From: Acinetobacter calcoaceticus
GTDB taxonomy: Bacteria; Pseudomonadota; Gammaproteobacteria; Pseudomonadales; Moraxellaceae
NCBI RefSeq assembly: GCF_016508255.1
Contig: NZ_JADVKT010000002.1
Coordinates: forward strand, 1-64,000
DNA: 64,000 bases
Direction: 5' to 3'
Below, piece after piece: positions 42,716 to 51,856 of this stretch (position 1 is its first letter; each line of letters begins with the position of its first letter). Made by a program: the position numbers and the translations under genes. The notes below the pieces were generated by a model that worked only from the letters and a program-made list of their open reading frames with translations, ran no database searches and had not been told where the DNA came from.

Positions 42716-42747
42716 AAAAAAACCGCCTGATATAGGCGGTTTTTTTA
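42716..42747. terminator. Bidirectional terminator
   Basis: Thirteen-bp stem 42716-42728 / 42734-42746 (ACCGCCT / AGGCGGT core) with flanking A and T runs, serving the deaminase and cytochrome b561 genes. Confidence 0.92.
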
Positions 42748-42757
42748 TACATATAGT

Positions 42758-43315
42758 TTATTTGGGTTGTTTGGTCATACTATTTAAAATATTGTCTTTA
42801 TCAATAAAGTGATGTTTTAAAGCTGCAAGTACATGCCCGACAATGAGTAAACCTGCAAACCAAGAAATATAGATATGGAGCGGTTTAACAATAGCCAAAA
42901 GCTCTGGGTTATCTTGCACTAAACGCGGAATTTCAAATAAATATAAAACAGGTGCAGCGTGGCCAGCACTCCAGCTAAATAAACAACCAGTCACAGGTAA
43001 TGCAACCAAAATCACATACAGGAATAGATGTCCAACATGTGCTAGTGTTTTCATGGTTGGGGACATTGAATCTGGTAGTTTTGGAGCTGGATGTGTATAG
43101 CGCCATAAAAGACGGATTATTACTAGAAAGATAATAGTTGTAGCAATATTTTTGTGCAGAGTAATGACATCGCCTTTAAAGCTGCCATTAACATCATAAC
43201 TTAAAAAATTTCCACTATAGAAGCCAATCGCCCATGCTGCGATGAAAATGATGGCCATCACCCAATGCAGGATTTGTGCGGTACGGGTGTAATACGAAGA
43301 GGAAGCAGCAGGCAT
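42758..43315 (-). CDS. Cytochrome b561
   Basis: A 185-residue four-helix inner-membrane dihaem protein of the bacterial cytochrome b561 (CybB) family. Histidines that can bind haem lie in QILHWVMAIIFIAAW (His17), LHKNIATTIIF, VGHLFLYVILV and LIVGHVLAALKHHF. E. coli CybB acts as superoxide:ubiquinone oxidoreductase. It is encoded alone, convergent with the deaminase gene. The start at 43315 gives the family's normal length. Confidence 0.88.
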   Translation of the reverse strand: MPAASSSYYTRTAQILHWVMAIIFIAAWAIGFYSGNFLSYDVNGSFKGDVITLHKNIATTIIFLVIIRLLWRYTHPAPKLPDSMSPTMKTLAHVGHLFLYVILVALPVTGCLFSWSAGHAAPVLYLFEIPRLVQDNPELLAIVKPLHIYISWFAGLLIVGHVLAALKHHFIDKDNILNSMTKQPK

Positions 43316-43551
43316 AAAAGACTCTTTTTTTGTCGTTTTGACTTCTAATTTTAGGGCAAAGCGCTGATTTTGAGAAATGTTTTAAATGTAACGGAGCGTG
43401 CTAAAAACAGAACGTATTAAATAAAAACAGTTCTGGTGAAATGGATTTTGTTATAAAAATAGATTGCATAAATGCATCAAATTATTTGTTTCTTCTAAAG
43501 TCGAGTTTAGGCACAATACGCGCTGCCAAGATTCAATCAAAGGAAAAAATG

Positions 43552-43941
43552 ATGAAAAAATTGATGCTTGCTCTAGCACCAGTTGTTTTAGCTTTAACAG
43601 CGTGTGCAACGACTACAGGTATGGGTACAGGGGCTAATTCTGCACAAACTACAACTCAACAGTTGGGTGTTGCGGCATTAAAAGTTGCTGTAAATGCGAA
43701 ATGTATTACAGAAATTAATAATGTTTCGGCTTGGAAAACAGCAACAAAGCTTATGACTGCTGAGCAACGTGACAGCATTCAAACTAATGTTTGTGGTTGT
43801 GTGAGCGAAAAGGCGCCAAACAGTGTTACTGCGGTTGAGTTGGCTGCGGCTGCATTTGATGTAAATGCGCGTGCTACAATTGTAAATCAAGTGGTTTCTA
43901 ATACTGTAAATGCGTGCGTAGCAGAAGCTTTACAAAAGTAA
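43552..43941 (+). CDS. Small lipoprotein of unknown function
   Basis: A 129-residue predicted lipoprotein: basic start MKKLMLALAP, hydrophobic core and lipobox LTAC (Cys18). The mature part is Thr/Ala/Val-rich and has further Cys residues (NAKCITEI, NVCGCVSEKA and NACVAEA) that may form disulfides in the periplasm. AGGA lies 7 bases before ATG 43552; the ATG at 43549 is too close to it and the open frame from 43441 has no ribosome site. A terminator follows, then rnhB. The family is not one I can name. Confidence 0.75.
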   Translation: MKKLMLALAPVVLALTACATTTGMGTGANSAQTTTQQLGVAALKVAVNAKCITEINNVSAWKTATKLMTAEQRDSIQTNVCGCVSEKAPNSVTAVELAAAAFDVNARATIVNQVVSNTVNACVAEALQK

Positions 43942-43963
43942 TTAATGATTTTTGTATTAAAGA

Positions 43964-43996
43964 AGGCTGATTAGTATTGATCAGCCTCTTTTTTTT
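43964..43996 (+). terminator. Intrinsic terminator
   Basis: Eight-bp stem 43964-43971 / 43980-43987 (AGGCTGAT / ATCAGCCT) followed by eight T (43989-43996). Confidence 0.85.
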
Positions 43997-44011
43997 AAAG
44001 GTGGAGAGTCA

Positions 44012-44578
44012 ATGTTTATTGCTGGTGTGGATGAGGCGGGGCGAGGGCCTTTAGTAGGTTCAGTTGTTGCAGCGGCTGTTATTTTAGATCCAAATAATCC
44101 AATTTTAGGATTAAATGATTCTAAAAAATTAACTGAAAAGAAACGTGAAAAGTTGTTTATTGAAATACAAGAAAAAGCCTTAGCATGGTCAATTGCTGAA
44201 GCAACACATAGTGAAATCGACGAATTAAATATTTTACAAGCGACATTTTTGGCAATGCGTCGCGCAGTTGAGGGCTTAAAAACTCAGCCTCAAAAAGTGA
44301 TTGTCGATGGTAATCAAATTCCAAAAGGAATCATTATTCCTTGCGAAGCTATTGTAGGGGGAGATGCAACTCATGCTGAAATCAGTGCTGCTAGTATCTT
44401 AGCGAAAGTCACGCGTGACCAACAAATGGTGGAATTAGATCAACAATATCCATTATTTGGTTTTGCCAAACATAAGGGATATCCAACCAAAGCGCATTTT
44501 GAAGCAATTGCTGTACATGGTGTAATTGATCAACATCGTAGAAGCTACGCACCTGTAAAACGTGCTCTAGGTTTATAA
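44012..44578 (+). CDS. rnhB: Ribonuclease HII
   Basis: A 188-residue type 2 RNase H that cuts RNA in RNA-DNA hybrids and removes ribonucleotides misplaced in DNA. Acidic active-site residues are in [11 protein letters not shown] (Asp7, Glu8) and VIVDGNQIP (Asp), with the later [20 protein letters not shown]. The C-terminal [14 protein letters not shown] and [12 protein letters not shown] are typical. GGTGGAGAG precedes the ATG. Slightly shorter than the E. coli enzyme but complete. The neighbours are a lipoprotein and csrA, not the lpxB or dnaE genes found near it in many other bacteria. Confidence 0.95.
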   Translation: MFIAGVDEAGRGPLVGSVVAAAVILDPNNPILGLNDSKKLTEKKREKLFIEIQEKALAWSIAEATHSEIDELNILQATFLAMRRAVEGLKTQPQKVIVDGNQIPKGIIIPCEAIVGGDATHAEISAASILAKVTRDQQMVELDQQYPLFGFAKHKGYPTKAHFEAIAVHGVIDQHRRSYAPVKRALGL

Positions 44579-44597
44579 ATAGAGTAATCAAAAAAAT

Positions 44598-44623
44598 TTA
44601 AAGCGACTATAAAGTCGCTTTAA
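44598..44623. terminator. Terminator between rnhB and csrA
   Basis: Perfect 11-bp stem 44598-44608 / 44613-44623 (TTAAAGCGACT arm). The T run is on the minus-strand side, so it mainly ends csrA. Confidence 0.85.
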
Positions 44624-44645
44624 TTAGGGAGAGAATAACTTCATA

Positions 44646-44900
44646 TTAACGATTGAAGTTTTTCTGTGCATAATTATCGTCTTCAAAAGAAACTTGATAA
44701 TCTTGATCAAGGTGCTGAAGGTGTTCATGCATTGCACGTTCATGTTGAATACGTTGATAAATTTCTTCTCGATGAACAGAAACCTCTTTTGGTGCATTCA
44801 CACCAATACGAACCTGGTTTCCTTTGACGCCAAGCACAGTAACACTGACTTGATCCCCAATCATTAATGTTTCCCCGACACGGCGGGTCAGAATCAGCAT
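44646..44900 (-). CDS. csrA: Carbon storage regulator CsrA/RsmA
   Basis: A dimeric RNA-binding post-transcriptional regulator that binds GGA motifs near ribosome sites. The first 55 or so residues match the family: [51 protein letters not shown]-contacting residues Leu4 and Arg44 are in place. At 84 residues it is about 20 longer than E. coli CsrA; the extra tail ([20 protein letters not shown]) is acidic and polar. It lies downstream of lysC, the order usual in pseudomonads and relatives. Confidence 0.96.
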   Translation of the reverse strand: MLILTRRVGETLMIGDQVSVTVLGVKGNQVRIGVNAPKEVSVHREEIYQRIQHERAMHEHLQHLDQDYQVSFEDDNYAQKNFNR

Positions 44901-45045
44901 GTTTATCTCCTTGCTAAACGCTTAAAACTGCAATATTGGTACCCAAATAAAAGCTCAACCTCAGTTTTCAGTCAGATTCTAACAGAAATATGAGAACAAA
45001 GTCATATTTTGATAATCACTGCCAAAAAACTTTCCGTTTAATATA

Positions 45046-45081
45046 ACAGAGCCGCTATAAAAAAAACTATAGCGGCTCTGT
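45046..45081. other. Strong hairpin between lysC and csrA
   Basis: Perfect 14-bp stem 45046-45059 / 45068-45081 with a loop that is an A run (T run on the minus strand). No T run follows in the lysC direction, so standard termination is doubtful; it could be a processing or attenuation element in the csrA leader. Confidence 0.6.
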
Positions 45082-45145
45082 GTTTTCTTTGATTATTGTC
45101 GGACAAGTAAACATTTTTTAATGCTTTTTTGACCGTTTGGTAAAA

Positions 45146-46426
45146 TTAAGCGCGGGCGCTGCTTTCACCATGTTCACGATCTAAACCAAAAGCGGTATGT
45201 AGACAACGAACAGCAAGTTCAAGATATTTCTCGTCAATAATAACAGAAACTTTAATTTCAGATGTTGAAATCATAAGAATATTGATGCCTTCATCCGCAA
45301 GGGCAGTGAACATTCTGCTCGCTACACCTGCATGTGAACGCATACCTACACCCACGATAGACACTTTAACGATGTCATCACGTGTTGAAACTTCACGTGC
45401 GCCAATATTTTTAGCAGTTTCGTTTAAGATTTTTTCAGCTTTAGCTAAATCAACACGGTTTACAGTAAAAGTGAAATCTGTTGTGCCGTCTTCTTCAACA
45501 TTTTGCACTATCATATCGACTTCGATATTGGCATCACTTACTGGTGATAAGATTTTAGAAGCAATACCTGGTTCATCAGGCACACCTAAGATCGTTAATT
45601 TTGCTTCGTCACGGTTAAAAGCAATACCTGCAATAATTGGCTGTTCCATAGTCTCTTCCGCCTCAGTAGTAATGAGTGTACCTACATTTTCTTTAAATTC
45701 GTCGTCAAACACGCCGTCGTTATCATTATCAAAACTTGATAATACACGCAAAGGAACTTGATATTTTCCGGCAAATTCTACTGAGCGAATTTGTAAAACT
45801 TTTGAACCTAATGAAGCCATTTCTAGCATTTCTTCAAAAGAAATACGATCAATTTTTTTAGCTTTAGGAGCAACACGAGGGTCTGTGGTGTAAACGCCAT
45901 CTACATCAGTATAAATTTGGCATTCATCTGCTTTTAGAGCAGCAGCAAGAGCAACACCAGAGGTATCTGAACCGCCACGGCCTAAAGTTGTGATATTTCC
46001 ATTAGCATCAAAGCCTTGGAAACCCGCAACGACAATAACACGGCCTGCATCTAGGTCATTGGTCATGACATCTGTATCAATAGACTCAATACGCGCCTTG
46101 GTAAATGCACTGTCAGTTTTAATACCGACTTGACGTCCGGTATAGGATTTAGCTTCCACACCAATCGAATTAAGTGCCATAGCTAACATGGAAATCGTCA
46201 CCTGTTCACCAGTTGAAACCATTTGGTCTAACTCGCGTGGGTCAGGTGTTTCGGTAATGGCTTTAGCGAGAGCTAGTAAGCGGTTTGTTTCACCACTCAT
46301 TGCAGATACGACCACAACAACCTTGTGACCGTGATCATGCCAACGCTTCACACGACGAGCAACATTTAAAATGCGCTCGGGGGTACCCATAGAAGTACCG
46401 CCATATTTTTGAACGATTAATGCCAT
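45146..46426 (-). CDS. lysC: Aspartate kinase
   Basis: A 426-residue aspartokinase, the first step of the lysine, threonine, methionine and diaminopimelate pathways. The kinase domain shows VQKYGGTSMG at about 5-14, VVSAMSGETNRLL, TGRQVGI and GRGGSDTSGVALAAAL. Two C-terminal ACT domains (about 265-426) should give feedback control by lysine and/or threonine. The product length is that of the alpha-type enzymes; an internal start for a beta subunit as in some relatives is possible but not shown. Order alaS-lysC-csrA is conserved in many gammaproteobacteria. Confidence 0.95.
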   Translation of the reverse strand: MALIVQKYGGTSMGTPERILNVARRVKRWHDHGHKVVVVVSAMSGETNRLLALAKAITETPDPRELDQMVSTGEQVTISMLAMALNSIGVEAKSYTGRQVGIKTDSAFTKARIESIDTDVMTNDLDAGRVIVVAGFQGFDANGNITTLGRGGSDTSGVALAAALKADECQIYTDVDGVYTTDPRVAPKAKKIDRISFEEMLEMASLGSKVLQIRSVEFAGKYQVPLRVLSSFDNDNDGVFDDEFKENVGTLITTEAEETMEQPIIAGIAFNRDEAKLTILGVPDEPGIASKILSPVSDANIEVDMIVQNVEEDGTTDFTFTVNRVDLAKAEKILNETAKNIGAREVSTRDDIVKVSIVGVGMRSHAGVASRMFTALADEGINILMISTSEIKVSVIIDEKYLELAVRCLHTAFGLDREHGESSARA

Positions 46427-46445
46427 AGTTGTTCCATATAAGCCA

Positions 46446-46471
46446 TGACCCTGAGAGGCTTTTCAGGGTCA
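46446..46471 (-). other. Hairpin between alaS and lysC
   Basis: Perfect 9-bp stem 46446-46454 / 46463-46471 (TGACCCTGA / TCAGGGTCA, 8-base loop), 19 bases before the lysC start. No T run follows, so it is not a standard terminator. Confidence 0.55.
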
Positions 46472-46491
46472 GTTACACAAAAAGTGAAGTC

Positions 46492-49128
46492 TTATTTTTG
46501 TTCAAGCCATGCAGGTAATGCAGCAATAACTTGTCCAAACTTCTCGTTAAGTGGCGCGCCACCTTGTGCTAAGTCAGGTTTACCACCACCTTTACCACCT
46601 AGCTCTGTAGCTAAATGTTTGATGATGTCACCTGCTTTTAGATTTGCAGTGTATTGTGATGCGACTGATGCAAGTAAGCTAACTTTGTCACCCTCTACAC
46701 CAGCTAACACAATAACTGCATTCTCTAATTTCGATTTAACACTGTCATGTAAGTTGCGAAGGGATTTCGCATCTACACCTTGAACAGTGGTAATAAGCGT
46801 TTGACGACCAGAAATCGTTTGTACCTGATCAATCAATTCTGACGCTTGGAAGTTTGCCAATTTCTGATTAAGCTGTTCAATTTGCTTTTGTAATGTAGAA
46901 ACAAGCTCTACATTGGCTTGTACACGCTCAACAGTTTGGTCTTTCTGTGCTTTTAATAAACTATTAATGTGCTGGATATCTGAATCAGTTTTTTGTACTA
47001 CATCTAAAGCTTTAGTGCCTGTAACTGCTTCAATACGGCGTACACCAGCAGCTACACCACCTTCAGAAGTGATTTTAAATAAACCAATATCACCTGTACG
47101 CTTAACGTGAATACCACCACAAAGTTCAATCGAGAAGTTTTTCTCATCAATTACTGAACCCATAGCGAGAACACGAACCTCGTTGCCATACTTTTCACCG
47201 AACAACATCATGGCACCTTTTGCTTTTGCAGCTTCGATGTCAAGTAGTTCAGTTGTTACAGCAGTATTTGCAATAATTTCTGCATTTACCAAACGCTCAA
47301 CCTGTTGTAATTGTTCAAAAGTTACTGGTTGATCATTCGCAAAGTCAAAACGTAAGATATCACTGGCAACTAAAGAACCTTTTTGTTGTACGTGTGATCC
47401 TAGAATTTGACGTAGGGCAGCATGTAATAGGTGAGTTGCCGAGTGGTTACGAGCTGTTGCATCACGGATATCCGCTTTAACAATTGCTTCAACATTTTGA
47501 TCGGCTTTAAGACTACCAACAGTCACAATACCTTGATGAACAAAGGCACCGCCTGACTTTTTCGTATCTTGAACTTCAAAAATACCAGTTTCATTTTTGA
47601 AGATACCTGTATCGCCAATCTGACCTCCACTTTCTGCATAGAAAGGAGTTTGGTTTAAAACGATAAGTGCTTCATCACCTTCAGAAACTTCATCAACTTG
47701 TACGCCATCTTTGTAGATCGCTACAATTTGGCCTTGACCCGTTGTGTTGATGTAACCATCAAATTGGGTTTCACCTTCAACTTTTACAATATTGTTGTAG
47801 TCAACTGCGAACTTACCAGCATCACGCGCACGTTGACGCTGTGCAGCCATTTCCACTTCAAAGCCGGCTTCATCAATAATAAAGTCACGTTCGCGTGCAA
47901 TATCAGCAGTTAAATCTGTTGGGAAGCCATAAGTGTCGTAAAGCTTAAATACAGTCGCACCAGGAATAGTTTTATCTTTTAATTGGGCAAGTTCACCTTC
48001 GAGTAGTTTTAAACCTTGCTCAAGTGTTTTAGCAAATTGTTCTTCTTCACGAACTAAAGTCGCTTCAATTACGTCTTTGCGCGCCACAAGTTCTGGATAA
48101 GCATCAGCCATAACTTCGATTAAAGGTTGCAACATTTTGTAGAAGAACGTACCAGTTGCACCAAGCTTGTTACCGTGACGAACAGCACGACGGATAATAC
48201 GGCGAAGTACATAGCCACGGCCTTCATTGCTTGGGTTTACACCGTCAGCAATCAAGAAACAGCAAGAGCGAGCATGGTCTGCAACAACGCGTAAAGAAGG
48301 CTGACCTTCGTCTTCAATACCAATAATATTTGCAGCAGCTTTTAATAAGTGTTGGAACAAGTCAATGTCATAGTTTGAGTTGACATGTTGCAATACAGCA
48401 GAAATACGTTCTAAGCCCATACCTGTATCAACAGATGGAGCAGGGAGTGGGTGAAGCACGCCATCAGCAGTACGATTAAACTGCATGAAAACGTTATTCC
48501 AGATTTCAATGAAACGGTCGCCATCCTCTTCTGGAGAGCCTGGTAAACCACCCCAGATGTGATCACCATGGTCAAAGAAAATCTCAGAACATGGACCACA
48601 TGGACCAGTATCGCCCATTGCCCAGAAGTTATCAGATGCGTATTTTTCGCCTTTATTGTCACCAATGCGAATAATACGTTCTGCTGCTAAGCCGATTTCT
48701 TTGTTCCAGATGTCGTAAGCTTCGTCATCGGTATGGTAAACCGTGACATAAAGTTTATCTTTTGGTAAAGCAAGCCATTGTTCGCTTGTTAAAAATTCCC
48801 ACGCGAATTTAAGTGCATCACGTTTGAAATAATCACCAAATGAGAAATTACCCAACATTTCAAAGAATGTGTGGTGACGTGCAGTGTAGCCGACATTGTC
48901 TAAGTCATTATGTTTACCACCCGCACGTACACATTTTTGTGAAGTGGTTGCGCGTACATAGTCACGTTTCTCAAGACCTAAAAAGCAGTCTTTAAACTGG
49001 TTCATCCCAGCATTTGTAAATAATAAAGTTGGGTCGTTGGCAGGAACAAGAGAACTCGACGCGACACGTGTATGCCCTTGCGTTTCAAAGTAGCGCAAAA
49101 ATGCTTCACGAATTTCAGCAGATGTCAT
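46492..49128 (-). CDS. alaS: Alanyl-tRNA synthetase
   Basis: An 878-residue class II synthetase charging tRNA-Ala. From the N terminus: catalytic core ([32 protein letters not shown]), [10 protein letters not shown] and [15 protein letters not shown] in the tRNA-recognition part, then the editing domain with [11 protein letters not shown] and ELCGGIHV (zinc ligands), and a C-terminal DHHA1/C-Ala domain ([15 protein letters not shown]). Start choice is open: ATG 49128 gives the family-standard N terminus, but GGAG fits better with GTG 49143, which would add five residues. The frame is open to TTG 49149. Confidence 0.95.
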   Translation of the reverse strand: MTSAEIREAFLRYFETQGHTRVASSSLVPANDPTLLFTNAGMNQFKDCFLGLEKRDYVRATTSQKCVRAGGKHNDLDNVGYTARHHTFFEMLGNFSFGDYFKRDALKFAWEFLTSEQWLALPKDKLYVTVYHTDDEAYDIWNKEIGLAAERIIRIGDNKGEKYASDNFWAMGDTGPCGPCSEIFFDHGDHIWGGLPGSPEEDGDRFIEIWNNVFMQFNRTADGVLHPLPAPSVDTGMGLERISAVLQHVNSNYDIDLFQHLLKAAANIIGIEDEGQPSLRVVADHARSCCFLIADGVNPSNEGRGYVLRRIIRRAVRHGNKLGATGTFFYKMLQPLIEVMADAYPELVARKDVIEATLVREEEQFAKTLEQGLKLLEGELAQLKDKTIPGATVFKLYDTYGFPTDLTADIARERDFIIDEAGFEVEMAAQRQRARDAGKFAVDYNNIVKVEGETQFDGYINTTGQGQIVAIYKDGVQVDEVSEGDEALIVLNQTPFYAESGGQIGDTGIFKNETGIFEVQDTKKSGGAFVHQGIVTVGSLKADQNVEAIVKADIRDATARNHSATHLLHAALRQILGSHVQQKGSLVASDILRFDFANDQPVTFEQLQQVERLVNAEIIANTAVTTELLDIEAAKAKGAMMLFGEKYGNEVRVLAMGSVIDEKNFSIELCGGIHVKRTGDIGLFKITSEGGVAAGVRRIEAVTGTKALDVVQKTDSDIQHINSLLKAQKDQTVERVQANVELVSTLQKQIEQLNQKLANFQASELIDQVQTISGRQTLITTVQGVDAKSLRNLHDSVKSKLENAVIVLAGVEGDKVSLLASVASQYTANLKAGDIIKHLATELGGKGGGKPDLAQGGAPLNEKFGQVIAALPAWLEQK

Positions 49129-49398
49129 TAAACGAGTACTCACAACCAAGTCACTCCATATTTTCGAATTTGGCTAAAAGTATCAATGCCTGTTTGTTTT
49201 ATGCCAAACCTTAGCATGTGATACGGGGCTTATTTTTTAAAAACGCTAAATTGTAGCGGAAAAACCCCACCGAACCAACGATTTTAAAAGGAATATCTTA
49301 CAAAACTGTGATTTGGCTAAAAATCTATATTCAATTGGTCGCCACGTGCTTTACTATATGCCTTCTTTAGCCTCTAGTTTTGTTGATAAGGATAAGTC

Positions 49399-50418
49399 AT
49401 GCAACGTATCGCCATTAATGGGTTTGGTCGGATTGGACGTAATGTTTTACGTGCGTGGTTCGAAAGCCCAAAACAATTTCATTTTGAAATCGTGGCGATT
49501 AACGATATAGCAGATGTGCAAACATTGGTGCATTTATTTAAATATGATTCCACGCATGGCCGTTTTAATGGGAATGTGGAAATATTTATTGAAAATGAAA
49601 AAGTTTTTTTGAACATTCAGTCAAATCAAAGAGCTCTGAAAGTTGAAGTTTTAAAGCAGAAACAACCCGAACTGTTGCCATGGTCAAACTTGCACGTTGA
49701 TGTGGTGCTTGAGTGTACTGGATTGTTCCGTTCTCATGCTGATGCAACACGACATATACAAGCAGGGGCGCAGCGGGTCATTATTGGTGCAGCACCTTTT
49801 GACCATGTCGATGCAGCCATTGTTTATGGTGTGAATCATAATGAAGTTAAAGTAACAGATCAGATCATATCAAGCGTTTCATGTACTACGCAGGCTTTAG
49901 TTCCATTGGTAAAAATCATTGATGATGCTTTTGGTATTGAAACTGCGCTTATGACCGAAATTCATGCAGTAACGGCAGACCAATCTGTACTTGATCATGC
50001 ACATCGTGATTTACGTCGTGCAAGAGCATCGGGACAGAATATTATTCCCACTACCTCTAGTGCACTGGGTGCATTAAAACGTGTTATGCCTAAAATGGAA
50101 GATCGTATCGATGGTTATTCAATTCGAGTACCGACGATTAATGTGGCAGCAATTGATTTAACGTTTATCGCTCAATCGCCAATTACTGTTCATCATATTA
50201 ATGAGTTGCTCATTAAAGCAGCTAAAACCGATTATGCAGAAATTATGGCAGTTACAGACGAGCCATTAGTGTCAAGTGATTTTAACCATTCTCCTTATTC
50301 ACTCATTGTTGATTTAACTCAGACTATGGTTGTCGGGCATCAAGCTAAAGTATTTGCTTGGTATGATAATGAATGGGGATATGCAAATCGATTATTAGAT
50401 TTGTGTGATTCTTTCTAA
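49399..50418 (+). CDS. GapA/Epd-family phosphate dehydrogenase
   Basis: A 339-residue NAD-dependent dehydrogenase of the glyceraldehyde-3-phosphate dehydrogenase fold. NAD site INGFGRIGRNVLRAWF (7-22), catalytic Cys162 in SVSCTTQALVPL and His189 in EIHAVTADQS, and C-terminal WYDNEWGYANRLLDL. The Asn that normally follows SCTT is Gln here, and RVPTINVAAIDL is closer to erythrose-4-phosphate dehydrogenase (Epd, pyridoxal phosphate synthesis) than to glycolytic GAPDH. I cannot decide between them. It has its own terminator, an 18-bp stem at 50430-50468. Upstream 49129-49398 holds no other gene. Confidence 0.8.
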   Translation: MQRIAINGFGRIGRNVLRAWFESPKQFHFEIVAINDIADVQTLVHLFKYDSTHGRFNGNVEIFIENEKVFLNIQSNQRALKVEVLKQKQPELLPWSNLHVDVVLECTGLFRSHADATRHIQAGAQRVIIGAAPFDHVDAAIVYGVNHNEVKVTDQIISSVSCTTQALVPLVKIIDDAFGIETALMTEIHAVTADQSVLDHAHRDLRRARASGQNIIPTTSSALGALKRVMPKMEDRIDGYSIRVPTINVAAIDLTFIAQSPITVHHINELLIKAAKTDYAEIMAVTDEPLVSSDFNHSPYSLIVDLTQTMVVGHQAKVFAWYDNEWGYANRLLDLCDSF

Positions 50419-50429
50419 AAATGAATTTA

Positions 50430-50468
50430 AATAATTTAAGGGTATTAAATTAATACCCTTAAATTATT
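50430..50468. terminator. Long perfect hairpin after the GapA/Epd gene
   Basis: Eighteen-bp perfect stem 50430-50447 / 50451-50468 with a 3-base loop. The outer half is AT only, so either strand ends in T-rich RNA. Confidence 0.85.
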
Positions 50469-50518
50469 AATTTTAAATATGAACAGTTAAAAATAATTTA
50501 AAATTCTAAATATTTGTG

Positions 50519-50547
50519 TTGTGCAAAATTGTCGCTATTTGTATGAT
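50519..50547 (+). promoter_or_regulatory. Putative promoter of the 50582 lipoprotein gene
   Basis: TTGTGC (50519-50524) and TATGAT (50542-50547) are 17 bases apart, 34 bases before the ATG. Confidence 0.5.
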
Positions 50548-50581
50548 TCGCAAACATTAAAATTTTAATTATAGAGTTCGT

Positions 50582-51667
50582 ATGAAATTTTATTCAAAAA
50601 AAATAAGTGGTTTTTTAATTTTTACATCTACTATTATTTTAACTGCTTGTGGTGGTGAAGGCTCAGATCAAAATACCAATGATCAAGCTGAAAGTAATTT
50701 AGAAAAAGAAGACAAAATTTACCAAGTTTATTATCAGCCTTCGAATATTTCTTCAGGTGTCTATAGTGATTTTTTTGAAATTACTCAATATCCAATTAAA
50801 AATAATGAAATCTTCTTTGCAAAGTCACATAACCAGCCGTTAGAAACTGAACTTTTAACTGAAAAGAAAATTTTAAATAAAGGGACGTTACAAACAAATA
50901 TTGTAAAAAGATTAACATCTAGCAGTTGGACTTATGAACTAACTCCTGAATTGAAAAAAACTTTAAATTTTGAAATTGTGAAGTTAGATGGTGAAAATAT
51001 CTTTGACCGTGTATTACCAGGCTATAAGGAAAATAAAAATTTAGAAACAAGTCTTCATAATCAACTTGATAAAAATTTAATTGAATTCTACCAAAACTAT
51101 AAGAATGTTACGTTTCCAAAAAATAGTTATTGTTATCGCTTAAAAGAGACTCAATGGAGCCAATCTTATATTTCAGATATATCTAGTTTTAGTTCAAACC
51201 CTTTATTTAGTGAGAAAAAGCAGGCAATTATCGGAAGATATAATAACTTAGGTCAAGATAAAAAGTATTTTAGACTTATAAGCTCGCAATGGTATGGCTA
51301 TAACTTGGTTGCTTTAGAAAACTTAGAAACTGGTGATATTCAAAGCGCACTGGGAGATAATAATAACCAGTCTGCTTTTTTTATTAATTTTGTCTCAAGT
51401 AGTTCGTGGGATGCTGATAGAGAGTTAGCTTATGACAAGTCTCACCTTTATTCTACCGATGATAACCCACTTAATAATGTGCAGTCATTAATCGCTTTCA
51501 GACAGAAGTTAAAAATTGCAAATCTTGAAAAAGGTTGCTTTGCTTTTAATACTCAAGCAGCTCAAGCTATTCAGAGATTAAATCTAGTTAACTGGAAACA
51601 AGGTGATAGTTCAGATATTGGCCCTTTCTTTGGTCGAAGAACTTTTACTGATAACTCAAGTGAATAG
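50582..51667 (+). CDS. Unrecognised 361-residue lipoprotein
   Basis: A predicted lipoprotein: MKFYSKKISG, hydrophobic core and lipobox LTAC (Cys23), then a Gly/Glu/Asn/Gln-rich linker. The mature part is rich in Ser, Asn, Lys and aromatic residues and shows two internal look-alike segments (RLTSSSWTYEL and KETQWSQSYI; later ISSQWYGYNL and SSSSWDADRE), perhaps beta-strand repeats. Cys residues in NSYCYRLK and EKGCFAFN may pair. Codon use is more AT-rich than in the flanking hisZ and purA. It stands alone between conserved genes, which suggests an insertion into the core order. No family recognised. Confidence 0.75.
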   Translation: MKFYSKKISGFLIFTSTIILTACGGEGSDQNTNDQAESNLEKEDKIYQVYYQPSNISSGVYSDFFEITQYPIKNNEIFFAKSHNQPLETELLTEKKILNKGTLQTNIVKRLTSSSWTYELTPELKKTLNFEIVKLDGENIFDRVLPGYKENKNLETSLHNQLDKNLIEFYQNYKNVTFPKNSYCYRLKETQWSQSYISDISSFSSNPLFSEKKQAIIGRYNNLGQDKKYFRLISSQWYGYNLVALENLETGDIQSALGDNNNQSAFFINFVSSSSWDADRELAYDKSHLYSTDDNPLNNVQSLIAFRQKLKIANLEKGCFAFNTQAAQAIQRLNLVNWKQGDSSDIGPFFGRRTFTDNSSE

Positions 51668-51747
51668 TAATAACAGTTTGAATATTATTGTTAATTTATA
51701 AAATCTTCCTTTTGACTTCGGAGTTTATTAAGGAAGATTTATGCAAA

Positions 51748-51813
51748 TTGTCAGGTGCATGGCACAAAGTATCATGCTACACTAAGAGAAATCGGGTGTG
51801 TTCCCGATTTTTT
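51748..51813 (+). promoter_or_regulatory. hisZ promoter followed at once by a terminator-like hairpin
   Basis: TTGTCA (51748-51753) and TATCAT (51770-51775) are 16 bases apart. A stem 51789-51796 / 51803-51810 (AAATCGGG / CCCGATTT) with a T run to 51813 follows, 43 bases before the hisZ start. It may instead end the upstream lipoprotein transcript. The rest of 51668-51856 shows nothing else. Confidence 0.5.
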
Positions 51814-51856
51814 TATGTGGGGTCGTTCCACGTTGATCAGATTTTAGGCTTGAAAT

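Noticed and set aside
45000..45145. tRNA gene next to csrA, as in pseudomonads
   Set aside because: No cloverleaf or CCA-type acceptor stem; only the 14-bp hairpin is present.
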